Of a DNA stretch of 64,000 bases, positions 46,526-59,000 are shown piece after piece. How positions within the stretch are numbered: position 1 is the stretch's first letter; every line of letters begins with the position of its first letter. Made by a program: the position numbers and the translations under genes. The notes below the pieces were generated by a model. That model worked only from the letters and a program-made list of their open reading frames with translations. It made no database searches and had not been told where the DNA came from. The DNA is from Pseudorasbora parva (taxonomy: Eukaryota > Chordata > Actinopteri > Cypriniformes > Gobionidae): NCBI RefSeq assembly GCF_024679245.1, contig NC_090177.1:40054803-40118802 (forward strand), in the 5' to 3' direction.

Positions 46526-48814
46526 AAAAAAAGTTGAGTTGGCTCACATGATTTGAGTTTCGTGTTTCAGAATTTCCATAACGAGCATCGATGCATCCTG
46601 GCTTTTGCAGTGCTTTGTGGGACTTTTTAGCGAATATTTCAGTGAACTGGAAGGATTCTGCGATTGAGACTGCCCTTAAAATGGCCAACTCCTGATCAGT
46701 GCCCTGACTACTGAACTAGGGAGCTGATTGAGACACACTCATAAAAAGAAGGAAGGATATATGAGCATTGCACCAAAGGACAATAGAAATTAACACTTTT
46801 TTAAAATTAATTTTCAAAAAAGTAATTTAAATAAAATGTTTAGATAAAAACATTAAAACAATTCTGAGACAAAATCTTACCATGTGCACATCATGGGCTT
46901 TCCAGAAACATGACCAAAGCCACTATATGACAAGACTGCAACCATAGCATAACTGCTAATGCTAACGCTAAGGCTGCCAGTATGCAGGAAATGTAACCAA
47001 AGACTTTTATGGAAGTCAATGGGAGGCTTCACTACACTGAATAAAACGCTCTTGAGGAAACAGCTTATCATTTAATGAATCGACTGCCTTATTAACTCAT
47101 GTTTTACGCTAAACAATGTTTGTTGGGAACGCTATGTAGATTTTACTAAAACAAACAGTTTTTTAAAAGGAGAAGACAGAGAAGGGAATGTTGCGACAGG
47201 TAGGATTCGTTTACAGCATTACCATAGTATAGTTATATTAAAATTTAATTGAGTGATATTGTATATTGACTAAAGAAAGTCTTGCATGTAATAACTATCC
47301 ATTTTAATACATAATGCGATATAACACCAAATATAGAACATTTATTCACAAGATCAACGCGCTAATCCACAAGAAACTGATTAACGTAAACTGTAACTGA
47401 CTGTCATAAAACTCTGAACAGCAGGCACTGACGTCACGGCCATTACACTGGAAGATGCCGCACATGATCCAAGTTAGCCATAACGCTTTCTCCAATGCAA
47501 GAGATACAAACCCTCTCATCCCGATATTAAGACAATCTCACATGACCTTGAATGGGGTCCTTCAATTAACCTTGTCAGTGGAATTCCTGAATTAATATCA
47601 GGATATGGTGTCACCGGAGGACATGGCTTTCAGTGGAAAAACTGAATAAATTTTCCTACGCTTTTAGAAATATATGGATACAAACATTGATTATCATTTA
47701 CTAAAAAAGACACTAATTTAGGGTCCAATTCTCACTATTAACTAGTTGCTTATTAGTATGCATATTACTATTGGCTATTACTTATAAAGCACATAATACT
47801 AATAACTATTAATAAGCAGTAATTAGGAGTTTATTGAGTCAAAAGTTAGAGACTAAGATAATAAGTTGAAGGAGATGTGCCTAATTCTCTGAAATACGAC
47901 TGACAGGTTTTCAGAGCTTCACCCAAGGTCAGTGGTCACGTGTGGCAGCCTCTCCACACCCCTCTGGGGCGGTGCTCTACATTTGAATATGGTTGGCTTA
48001 TAGTGGCTGATTGCAGATCAGAGTGGAAGTTCAACTTCTCAGACTAGATCAAGGTCAACTCTGACTTGGAGAGGTCAGGGGAGCAGAGAGTGTGTGCGTC
48101 CTGCCTGTAATCCGCCTCATGCTGGTGGTTTGTGGCGCTGTGATCCCCTCTTTTGTGAACCTAAACCCGCCGTAGGCCATCGAGGGGAGGTCGACTTGAC
48201 AGTGTAGAAACCTTTTTTCTCCATTCTCCACACACAGAATGCTGACACCAACAGTATATACACACACACACAGCAGCCGGAACCGCACAGAGTGCATCAC
48301 ACAACATCAAACTGCCAGCTAAGGGTTACTAGAAAAGAGCAGAACAGAAATGGGTAGAACAGGTTTAGGAAAGTTAAAAGTTATTGCCAGACGACTAGAG
48401 CAACCCTTCTCCTGGGGGTTACACCAGTCCTTCGAAGGATGCAGGCTCTGAACTGGGACACAGCAAAAGAGATTTCAACAGTGAGCTCAAAATATTTGGA
48501 CACTTAAAGATGCCTCAATGTCATTAAACAACAAAACATCCAACTTGTCCAACAACAAACAAATTACCTTTTCGTATAGCCAATTTAAAAAAGTGTAGGC
48601 CATTTGTCCATGCAATAACTTTTAACCAGCTGGTGTCAGATGATTTTTAGTAGTTATATGAAGTCAATTGAGTTTTACTTTTATTATTTATGAAAAATGA
48701 TTAAAAATTATACAGAATCAGGTGTGCTATTGTGTTTTACAACGCTGATGATTCAAATTTCTATGGGTCCAAATGATAAATTGCCAAATCTTTATTCTAA
48801 TTTTTTTAACAGTC
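46526..48814. other. no gene seen
   Basis: Unassigned; 47880-48300 is GC-richer with no splice-flanked coding frame recognised. Confidence 0.4.
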
Positions 48815-49200
48815 GGCTGTCTCAGTTCAGGCCTGGCAAAAGTGTGCATCGAGGGCGCATATCAACAGCAAAAGGGGGCGCTAGCAGGTACCCTTCTGAA
48901 ACCAAAAATGACAAATGGGATGCCATACTGTCTCAAGGACTCATGTCTCACTTTCATGTCTCATATGAAAGTGCATATGAAGTGGGACAGGCCATATTTT
49001 ACTGGGTCATGTCGCCCATTCCTAAATCAGCCACTGTTGGTGGATCTCATGTGAGTGACCGGTTATTTTCCCGCCCTCACGCCAGTAAAGAAGAGAAGAG
49101 ATGTGGCTGCAAGAGGAAGGTGTTATTTTGATTCAAGATTATGAGGACACATGAATAAAAAAAGATGTGCACGGATGAATAATTTACAATAAATACCGCA
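48815..49200 (+). repeat. dispersed repeat, partner of 37970-38230
   Basis: Matches the inverted copy in aqp14 intron 2 and lies just left of the Tc1 element at 49346. Apparent ORFs over 90 codons here have no recognisable domain and are treated as chance. Confidence 0.55.
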
Positions 49201-49345
49201 ATATTTCATTTAAAAAAAACAAGAATTAGTCTCCCTAAAGGGAAGTCATTTAGTTCTTGGACTTTTTTATTTGACGTGTAAAATGTGAATACTCACATAT
49301 TTGCTATTATGTGTATTATTTAGGGTCAGGACCAAGGACAATATA

Positions 49346-50967
49346 CAGTCTTGTTCAAAATAATAGCAGTACAATGTGACTAACCAGAATAATCAAGGTT
49401 TTTAGTATATTTTTTATTGCTACGTGGCAAACAAGTTACCAGTAGGTTCAGTAGATTCTCAGAAAACAAATGAGACCCAGCATTCATGATATGCACGCTC
49501 TTAAGGCTGTGCAATTGGGCAATTAGTTGAAAGGGGTGTGTTCAAAAAAATAGCAGTGTCTACCTTTGACTGTACAAACTCAAAACTATTTTGTACAAAC
49601 ATTTTTTTTCTTCTGGGATTTAGCAATCCTGTGAATCACTAAACTAATATTTAGTTGTATGACCACCGTTTTTTAAAACTGCTTGACATCTGTGTGGCAT
49701 GGAGTCAACCAACTTGTGGCACCTCTCAGCTGTTATTCCACTCCATGATTCTTTAACAACATTCCACAATTCATTCACATTTCTTGGTTTTGCTTCAGAA
49801 ACAGCATTTTTGATATCACCCCACAAGTTCTCAATTGGATTAAGGGCTGGAGATTGGGCTGGCCACTCCATAACATTCATTTTGTTGGTTTGGAACCAAG
49901 ACTTTGCCCGTTTACTAGTGTGTTTTGGGTCATTGTCTTGTTGAAACAACCGTTTCAAGGGCATGTCCTCTTCAGCATAGGGCAACATGACCTCTTCAAG
50001 TATTTTAACATATGCAAACTGATCCATGATCCCTGGTATGCGATAAATAGGCCCAACACCATAGTAGGAGAAACATGCCCATATCATGATGCTTGCACCT
50101 CCATGCTTCACTGTCTTCACTGTGTACTGTGGCTTGAATTCAGAGTTTGGGGATCGTCTCACAAACTGCCTGTGGCCCTTGGACCCAAAAAGAACAATTT
50201 TACTCTCATCAGTCCACAAAATGTTCCTCCACTTCTCTTTAGGCCAGTTGATATGTTCTTTGGCAAATTGTAACCTCTTCTGCACATGCCTTTTTTTTAA
50301 CAGAGGGACTTTGCGGGGGATTCTTGAAAATAGATTAGCTTCACACAAACGTCTTCTAACTGTCACAGTACTTACAGGTAACTCCAGACTGTCTTTGATC
50401 ATCCTGGAGGTGATCATTGGCTGAGCCTTTGCCATTCTGGTTCTTCTTCTATCCATTTTGATGGTTGTCTTCCGTTTTCTTCCACGTCTCTCTGGTTTTG
50501 CTCTCCATTTTAAGGCATTGGAGATCATTTTAGCTGAACAGCCTATCATTTTTTGCACCTCTTTATAGGTTTTCCCCTCTCTAATCAACTTTTTAATCAA
50601 AGTACGCTGTTCTTCTGAACAATGTCTTGAACGACCCATTTTCCTCAGCTTTCAAATGCATGTTCAACAAGTGTTGGCTTCATCCTTAAATAGGGGCCAC
50701 CTGATTCACACCTGTTTCTTCACAAAATTGATGACCTCAGTGATTGAATGCCACACTGCTATTTTTTTGAACACACCCCTTTCAACTAATTGCCCAATTG
50801 CACAGCCTTAAGAGCGTGCATATCATGAATGCTGGGTCTCATTTGTTTTCTGAGAATCTACTGAACCTACTGGTAACTTGTTTGCCACGTGGCAATAAAA
50901 AAATATACGAAAAACCTTGATTATTCTGGTTAGTCACATTGTACTGCTATTATTTTGAACAAGACTG
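49346..50967 (-). mobile_element. Tc1 element, full length (copy 3)
   Basis: 1622 bp with TA duplications at 49344-49345 and 50968-50969. The ~214 bp terminal inverted repeats and IR/DR motif arrangement match the element at 30284-31903. It contains the intact minus-strand transposase. Confidence 0.93.
49644..50639 (-). CDS. Tc1 transposase, intact (331 aa), second copy
   Basis: Same family and architecture as the transposase at 30611-31606; the full frame is open. It differs at residues 66 (Arg for Ile), 163 (Ser for Pro), 221 (Tyr for Asp) and 325 (Gly for Cys). None is a DDE residue. It sits in intergenic DNA between aqp14 and baz2a. Near-identity with the other copy implies recent insertion of both. 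Confidence 0.92.
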   Translation of the reverse strand: MGRSRHCSEEQRTLIKKLIREGKTYKEVQKMIGCSAKMISNALKWRAKPERRGRKRKTTIKMDRRRTRMAKAQPMITSRMIKDSLELPVSTVTVRRRLCEANLFSRIPRKVPLLKKRHVQKRLQFAKEHINWPKEKWRNILWTDESKIVLFGSKGHRQFVRRSPNSEFKPQYTVKTVKHGGASIMIWACFSYYGVGPIYRIPGIMDQFAYVKILEEVMLPYAEEDMPLKRLFQQDNDPKHTSKRAKSWFQTNKMNVMEWPAQSPALNPIENLWGDIKNAVSEAKPRNVNELWNVVKESWSGITAERCHKLVDSMPHRCQAVLKNGGHTTKY

Positions 50968-50969
50968 TA

Positions 50970-52054
50970 TTAAGGCCTTATACCAAGGAGCTGAGCAGAA
51001 AGATGATTTTTTTTCCCCCTTCTTTCAAATGAAATGAAACAAGTACAATAATACTCCAAAGAAAAATGATTGTAGATTCCAGAGACAGATCCCCACCCAT
51101 GCCCAGCTGGGACGGACAGCAGCCTGCCCTGCCCCATGTGCTGCAGACACGCGCTCCGGGGATCTGAGCCACACAAAGCGTGCAGATACAGTCCGACCAC
51201 CTGCAGCTCCAGCCTGTGATGCTGCACAACAACACATGGGTCTCTATGCTACAGCCTCTCTGCTCCAGATAACACAGAGCATTCCCACTCTGGCAAGCCT
51301 AATGCTGAACAACTTGTTTTTATGATGTTAATCATGTGATAACTAAAATCCCCACACCGAAATATTAAAAACTGATTTTATTACCAACCTTAGTGGCTCT
51401 ACCATTAGAGCAATAATAACATTTATTTACATACATCAGTCAATCGTGGACTCCAGTAGTGCCTGTCACACAGTTGTCAGTGACTTAGGTCTTTGTAGAA
51501 TACTTTTTGTTAAGTAGAAGAAGAAAAAAGGTACAAACTAACTATAATTAGGCAGGCTACTATATTTATCAATTGAACTCAATAGACCTTTGTCAGAGAA
51601 GTGCCATGATAGCTAGATATGAAAGCTAGGCTCGGTGGCTGTGACTGATAGACTCACTGTTTTCTTCTGTTGCATCTGCATTAATTAACCTCCTAACCAC
51701 TTATAATTTTCCACGTTGTCTGGAGTTGTTGTTGCCTAGACATTTATCGGAAGGATATTTTGCAGTGTTTCGTTCGTAGAACAATCAAAAAATATAATAA
51801 ATAACAGTACAACACATTCTCGCTAAAAAAAAAATCAAAGATGGCGGCCGCACTGCTGTGAAAGGTCTTCATTCAAAAACGCGGATCATTCAAACCCCTT
51901 TATTTTATTCAGAGGCACAAACTGAGCAAACGCATGCACTGGAGCAGTTGCTGAAACTTAGCCAAAGAACATTCTAACAGCTTGTAATATAAATTGATGA
52001 GATCTTTATAACTGTATAGCAGATAAATGCATATAAAAATCAGTTGTCACTATA
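50970..52054. other. no gene confirmed
   Basis: 51060-51240 is GC-rich and free of recognised repeats, open in three minus-strand frames. It could be a non-coding or 5' UTR exon of aqp14; nothing decides it. Confidence 0.35.
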
Positions 52055-52062
52055 CTCTATAC

Positions 52063-52255
52063 CAGGGGTGGCGAACTCCGGTCCTGGAGAGCCTCAGTCC
52101 TGCAGAGTTTAGCTTTAACCCTTATCAAACACACCTGAGCAAGCTAATCGAGGTCTGAAGGTTTAATAGAAAGCTGCAGTTAGGTGAGTTTTTTCAGGGT
52201 TGGAACTGAACTCCGCTGGACTGAGGCTCTCCAGGACCGGAGTTCGCCACCCCTG
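52063..52255. mobile_element. hAT MITE (193 bp)
   Basis: Near-perfect inverted ends of ~38 bp starting CAGGGGTGGCGAACTCCGGT, with 8-bp duplications CTCTATAC on both sides. Non-coding. It sits exactly at the edge of the Tc1-like element 52263-53741. Confidence 0.88.
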
Positions 52256-52262
52256 CTCTATA

Positions 52263-53741
52263 CAGTGAGGAAAATAAGTATTTGAACACTCTCTATTTTG
52301 CAAGTTCTCCCACTTGGAAATCATGGAGGGGTCTGAAATTGTCATCAAAGGTGCATGTTCACTGTGAGAGACATAATCTAAAAAAATAAATCCAGAAATA
52401 CAAATATATGATTGTTTTTAAACTATTTGTATGATACAGCTGCAAATAAGTATTTAAACACCTGAGAAAATCAATGTTTATATTTGGTACAGTAGCCTTT
52501 GTTTATTACAGAGGTCAAACTGGGTTTTTCACCAGGTTTGCACACACTGCAGGAGGGATTTTGGCCCACTCCTCCACACAGATCTTCTCTAGATCAGTCA
52601 GGTTTCTGGCCTGTCGCTGAGAAACACAGAGTTTGAGCTCCCCCCAAAGATTCTCTATTGGGTTTAGGTCTGAAGACTGGCTAGGCCACGCCAGAACCTT
52701 GATATGCTTCTTACAGACCCACTCCTTGGTTATCCTGGCTGTGCTTCGGGTCATTGTCATGTTGGAAGACCCAGCCTCAACCCATATTCAATGCTCTAAC
52801 TGAGGGAAGGAGGTTGTTCCCCAAAATCTTGCAGTACATGGCCTGCAGTGCAGTCGCCCTGTCCCATGTACAGAAAAAACAAAACAAAGCATGATGCTAC
52901 CACCCCCATGCATCACAGGATGATGTTCTTGGGATGGTACTCATCATTCTTCTTCCTCCAAACACATTTAGTGGAATTATGACCAAAAAGTTCTATTTTG
53001 GTCTTCTGTGACCACATGACTTTCTCCCATGACTCATCTGGATCATCCAAATGGTCTTTGGTAAACTTAAGACGGGCCTGGACATGTGCTGGTTTAAGCA
53101 GGGGAACCTTCCGTGCCATGCATGATTTCAAACCATGACATCTTAGTGTATTACCAACAGTAACCTTGGAAACGGTGGTCCCAGCTCTTTTCAGGTCATT
53201 GACCAGCTCCTCCCGTGTAGTTCTGGACTGATTTCTCACCTTTCTTGGGATCATTGAGACCCCCCGAGGTGAGATCTTGCACGGAGCCCCAGTCCGAGGG
53301 AGATTGACAGTCATGTTTAGCTTCTTCCATTTTCTAATGATTGCTCCAACAGTGGACCTTTTTCACCAAGTTGCTTGGCAATTTCCCAATAATCCTTTCC
53401 AGGATTCTTACTGATTGTATCGGGTGGACAGGTGTCTTTATGCAGCTAACGACCTCAAACAGGTGCATCTAATTTAGGATAATAAATGGAGTGGAGGTGG
53501 ACATTTTAAAGGCAGACTAACAGGTATTTGAGGGTCAGAATTCTAGCTTATAGACAGGTGTTCAAATACTTATTTGCAGCTGTATCATACAAATAAATAG
53601 TTTTAATAAATCATATATTGTGATTTCTGGATTCTTTTTTTTGATTATGTCTCAATTTTGACAATTTCAGACCCCTCCATGATTTCCAACTGGGAGAACT
53701 TGCAAAATAGCAGGGTGTTCAAATAATTATTTTCTTCACTG
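52263..53741 (-). mobile_element. Tc1-like element, decayed
   Basis: Flanked by TA (52261-52262 and 53742-53743). The inverted ends read CAGTGAGGAAAATAAGTATT on the left and AATAATTATTTTCTTCACTG on the right, sharing CAGTGA.GAAAATAA. It carries a fragmented minus-strand transposase. Confidence 0.85.
52515..53314 (-). pseudogene. Tc1 transposase, multiply broken
   Basis: The upstream part (53314-52913) has the paired DNA-binding-domain half and a damaged first catalytic motif ([12 protein letters not shown]; the Asp of the usual W.D..K is lost). The downstream part (52760-52515) holds [15 protein letters not shown], but the central D motif is disrupted in between. Confidence 0.8.
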
Positions 53742-53743
53742 TA

Positions 53744-54339
53744 TGTCCAAAATATTATATTCAAAAGCTGAGTTTTATTGATCAAAGCTCTGTAGTTTTT
53801 ATTGTGGGGTCAAAACATATAATGCAATAAAATACAGATGATAGAAAGGACGAACAAACACTCAAAAGCCAGATGGATTGTATTTTAAATACGCTAGCAT
53901 GATTTTTTTCAACAACAAAAAAAAATATTTATGGATAATCATGCACACCTTCAGTCCATTAAGTGTCCATCTGGAAATATTAATAATATAAAATGTATTC
54001 TTACATTTACTTAAGATTTAACAGAAAAAGACTTACCACGACCTGAAGGGGACGTTTTTACCACTATACTCAAAGGCCTTTTACTTGGCATATACAATTG
54101 TGCACAACAGGGTTTATTTGTGTTTTTCATGTTGATCATTAGAAGTATTAGAAATGTGTGTATCAGGCATCAAATATGACAACAGACTTCATAAGGTTAA
54201 CTTCTTAATATATAAAAGCAATATCTGACTCAAGGCAATGCTGATGTTTAGAGCATTCTCGCTTGTGTGATTTTGCTTAAATATATGAAACTTTATTACC
54301 AGACAAAATACAGTTAATAAACATTAGGGAAACCAGATG
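53744..54339. other. no gene seen
   Basis: AT-rich sequence between the baz2a 3' end and a Tc1 element. Confidence 0.4.
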
Positions 54340-55924
54340 TTCGTCTACTAGATGTGGTTTTATTTCCGCTTACAGTACATTCTACAGATGCACGCGTGTT
54401 ACATTACCTTGAAACAACATGGTCATTTTAATGTCGCCTCTTAAAAACGATATATTGGTCCTAAAAATATAGAAAGGAACAAATTTAAAGTCACAAAAAC
54501 TGTACATTATTAAAAATCCACTAACACCACATTTGGTTGAATTTTCTAGTACTGTCTTCAGGTTTTCCATCTGTAAAAAAGAAAGAGAGAAGCAAATATG
54601 TCCCTTTTTGTATGAGGAACACAGAGCGAATGATGCGTTTCCTGCTGCGCACGTTGAGTTCAGTGTATGAATGAACATGAATAATGTGCTCTACTGCGCT
54701 CCTCTACTCAGTGCTGTACTATCCTGCTTTTGAATACTAAGGGGGACGATGAAAACACTCAGATTTTGCAAATCTTTAAGGGTCCGTTAAACCACTAATG
54801 ATGCAAGGCATTTTCATTTGAGAAAGAATGTTTACAATGTCCTTTTTGAGGGAGTTGGTCCAGGTTCAAACAATCACACACACACATCATTAAAACACAT
54901 AAAAACTCAGTCTAAACATCTGAGGATGCAAAGGTTTCAGCAAATCATTATGTTCATGAAAACCAAGCGAAGATACTGTTCCAATGAAAATAAGCGGAGC
55001 TAAACAAACCTATACGGTCATAAGTACGTACATATCCTTTCCATATAAACCAATATCAATACAGTCTAAAGGTTTTTCTCCTCACAGACAATACCAAGCA
55101 AAAGCTTCCAAAATGGCTATCTAGCTAGCGGCGCTTTTGTTGAAGCGGTGAAAATTATTCTGCTATACGCCAGATTTCATCATGAACAAACACTGATTTT
55201 CTGGGTTTAGGGGGGATAATAGAGAAAAAAAAACCTTAAAGATGGCAAACCTCCAGTTCATAAGACCAATATTCTACAAGCAAAAAACGTGATGAGTTAC
55301 ACGTGATATAGTATGTTTACTGGCCATTTCATGAGTCACCTATACATCTCTCTACGACATGTCTGTACAGTTTCACTACAGTCTATTGCTATTAAATAAT
55401 CCCAACTATTTTTTTCCGTCTTTAAGTGTATATATAGTATATAATAAAAAATATACTGAGGAAATTGCGTCTAGTCTCGAAAGCACGTTACGTTACATTT
55501 TCAATCAAGGGGACACGCGTGGTCCACGAGCAGTACATTATGGAGCAGAAGGCGTCAAGTAAATGTTCGAACGTCCTGATAGAGGTGTGTCTCTGACACG
55601 TGACATCAAGTGTGACCCAATCAAGTCCTGTAGAAGTACTTCTACCCCCAAAGGAGTGACGGATGAAGCTGAAAAAAAGATGAGAAGTTTGTACGCCGTA
55701 ATACCAGGTGATAAAGAAATGTTTGAGCCTTATTCAAGGTGGGTGGGTGGGGGGGAGGGGACCAGATACTTTTAAAACAAACAGAACAAATTTATACATA
55801 TATCTACATGTGTATGCATACATAGGACTGGAGGGCTCTCCAGAAAGTTTTTAGTAGTAATGAGCCTCAATCAAAGGGGCGTGGCGTTTCGATGCGTCCT
55901 CCCATGCAGCAGAGGGCAGCGTCT
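54340..55924 (-). other. baz2a: probable baz2a 3' UTR
   Basis: About 1.6 kb downstream of the baz2a stop carries no recognisable transposon and no convincing ORF on either strand, unlike everything around it. It ends near candidate AATAAA signals on the minus strand. The extent is inferred from signals and the absence of repeats. Confidence 0.45.
54359..54364 (-). promoter_or_regulatory. candidate polyadenylation signal AATAAA for baz2a
   Basis: A canonical AATAAA on the minus strand (TTTATT on plus) lies about 1.56 kb past the baz2a stop. A second AATAAA lies at 54292-54297. Either could define the 3' end. Confidence 0.4.
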
Positions 55925-56084
55925 CTATTTGTCCTTGTTCTCGTAAAACTCCGCCCAGCGGCTCTCGAAGAAGCGCCGCATGGAGTGGCCGGCCTTGCCC
56001 ACCTCCGACGTGTCCTCGTTGAAGAGTTCGCAGTTGTTGAAAACCAGCTGAGCGTCGGCGGCAAACTCCTCACAGCTGCAGTAT
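55925..56084 (-). CDS. baz2a: baz2a last coding exon: bromodomain second half and stop
   Basis: It completes the split Gly codon (GG|A) and reads YCSCEEFAADA, then LVFNNCELFNED with the acetyl-lysine-binding Asn region, SEVGKAGHSMRRFFESRW and a short tail ENKDK-stop (TAG at 55925-55927). It is separated from the previous exon by a 3.5 kb intron filled with transposons. The acceptor is CTGTCCCAG. Confidence 0.92.
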
Positions 56085-59000
56085 CTGGGACAGGTGGAAA
56101 CACAGCTGGAAATTAACTTTCGGCCAAAGGGTTGGAGGGCAGAAATGGTGATCTTTAATTAGTGTTTTGACTGTGTCAGTGTCTATTTCGGTTACAACAT
56201 GCGTTAAAGGAACACCCAGACTTTTTGGGACTTATTAACCGTATCCCCCAGCAGTGATGCCAGTAACGCGTTACATAGTAATGTATATGTACATAGTAAT
56301 ATATGTTTACATAGTAACGCGTTACTCTAATCTGACTACTTTTTTCCAGTAACGAGTAATCTAACACGTTACTATTTCCAAACCAGTAATCAGATTAAAG
56401 TTACTTATCCAAGTCACTGTGAGTTACTATTTCAGTCATTTTCCTTAGTAAAAACCGACAGCCTATCAAAATTCTCAGCCCGAGTCCGGCTGAAACCAGT
56501 GTTTTTTTTTTTTTTTTTTTTTACATTGTTGCAGCCATTTAAATAGTTCAGTTTTGTTTTTAATGTCAAAGTAGTTATATTTCGTTTCGTTTCTTTATTA
56601 ACCTAATTAAGAAAAATGTTCAGGGCAATTTTTTGTTTGTTAAATTAAAGTTTATATAGGCAAGACAATTCAAGAGTTGGTTTGAGAGACTAGGCTATTA
56701 AACATGCGGTTAACTCACTGGGTCGTCACATAAAAAAATTAAAACTTTAATTTAACAAACAAAAAAATTGCTCTATACATTTTTCTAAATGAACTTAATA
56801 AAGAAACTAAATGAAATATAACTACTTTGACATCAAAAACAAAGTAGGCTAGTTATTATACCACCACAAAGGCATTTTTGACGAGCTGAGGCAGGCTGAT
56901 AGGCTAGCCTACTGCTCGCAACGGCGCTGAAAAAAACGAAACGAGCTACACAATCTAAACAAAAACGGAAAAAAAAAAGAACACGCAGGTTGTCTTATAG
57001 CCTACCTTACACTTCAGCAAAATGAATATAAATTCGATCTTCAATTCCCGCGGTATATGCTCATTTAACGGAGTTCACATCAAAGCAAAAGATTCCAGCA
57101 TTTTATTCAGCACCCCACTTCAAATTCAAAGATCGCAATATGAGAGAGAGAGCGACCTAAGCACTGGTAAGATCATTAGTCTAATTATTTTATATTGAAG
57201 ATGATTGTGTTTTGTGTGACTTATTTTAAAGTTTCTTTTACGGCCATTTGCGTTGGCTTGCTTTACTCATTTGCAGCTATCTGACTACAACATAACACGC
57301 TCTCACACATTTATTTTTTAATTATTTGCCAGGAGTAAAATTTAAACATGTGGTTTAAACAACCAGATACATTTACATTTGTCCGGTTTCGTCTGAAATG
57401 CTTTCATGCACCTTCTGAATTGGTTTGTTTGAGTGATCGGAATTAAATACGTCTCTAAAGACTCTCGGAAGGCATTTAGGCCTACTCCTGGTCATTTCGC
57501 AATCAGATAGATACCTGGTCAGAGAAAACGAATGAAGGAACCAGTTGTAAAAAGGCCATAACTCTAGCAGCTGCACTGAAGAAATGGACTCTTTAACCCT
57601 GCGCGAGCCATATCTTGACAGTGGCGTAAGCTATCATGGTCTCGTGTTGTTTCCACCAGCGCAGCACATCTCATTGTTCCTTTAAATTATTAAAATAAAT
57701 ATAGAACGAAGGAGCAGTAAATCAAACGTTTATTTTAAAGCACTGAATCGTCTTTGAATCGCGATTCATCCGATTCTTAGCATTTTACATCGAGAATCGG
57801 CCGAAATTAGGGATTCAAAATACATGTTTCAAGATCGATGCATATGCATCGTCAGGATTTGTAATCGATGCATCGAGAAAACAAGTGAATCGTTACACCC
57901 CTAAACTATACACGTCTCAGCATGTAAATAGGAAACTGTTGGTGTTATTTTGTCTCTTATTAAGCAGTAGCTAGCTGGAGCCGTTTACCTCCAGTCTCTG
58001 TGCTAAGCTAGGCTAGCGGTGTGATGAGAATGGTGTGTGTGGACTTATCTAACTCTGGGGGAAACGGTGAATGAGATAAAGTCCCAAAAAGTCAGCGTGC
58101 TCCTTTAACATCAGTACACAATTGTTAAATCCGATTACTGTTAAATTGGATATTTAAGAACTGATAAATGATTGAGGAAAAGTTAGAACATTAGTTTGGA
58201 CATTAGTTTATGAATAGATGTAATTAATAATATATATTTGTCTTCTCTGCTCTAATTGGTCAGATGGTCCAGTCTGCGGTGATTGGTCCAAAAAAAGGTT
58301 AATATAATAGCATAAATAAATTAAACAAATAGTCAAATTGTTTTTTTTTTTTATCTCTAAAGACCATTTCTGTGTTCACCTCATGACTCAACACTAGTGT
58401 TCATTTCGTTAACGACTGTTTTTTCCATGTCTACTACGAGACGAAGACAAGATGACACAAATGTCCTTAAACGATAACTGAGACTATATCAACATGCAAT
58501 ATCGTTGACGAAAAAAGATGTTATTAAGGGGGAAAAAAAGAGTAAAGTTGGAGCATTGATGCTTGCGGTTGCCAGATTTCAGTAATTGAATATCCCCAAT
58601 CCGAGCGTTCCTGTTAAAAGAGCACGTGTTCTATCCGGTGTTTTACTTAAACATGTGCAATCTGGCAACACGAGCTCTCTCTCACGCACGCTTTTGATGT
58701 TTTGTGCGACTAAATCTGCCATTGAACCTCCTCAGTGATGAACTGTAATAAATCCACAGATCTCTTGACTATTGCTGAATAACTGCACTTACTCTGTGAG
58801 ACAATACAGTATTGTTTGCTGTTGTTTTGAAAGAAAACATTAATTTAAAATAGTGAAATTTCACATAAATTTAGTTTGTTGTTTTTTCCTAGACAGGGTA
58901 AACCCAGCCCGATCTGTCTGCGATTTGATTTCGCTCTGCGGCTCAGTCTGGAAACCTGTACATTTATTTCTACTGCTTCTGTTACACAACCAATCATAGA

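Noticed and set aside
48055..48300. 81-codon minus-strand open frame in a GC-richer patch
   Set aside because: No domain or splice sites recognised; cannot be separated from chance.
49699..50424. Antisense open frames over the Tc1 transposase copies (also at 30826-31551 and 39308-39907)
   Set aside because: They recur identically in every copy as shadows of the transposase frame.
51025..51237. Three overlapping minus-strand frames in a GC-rich patch
   Set aside because: All frames being open argues for composition rather than coding; noted as a possible 5' UTR exon only.
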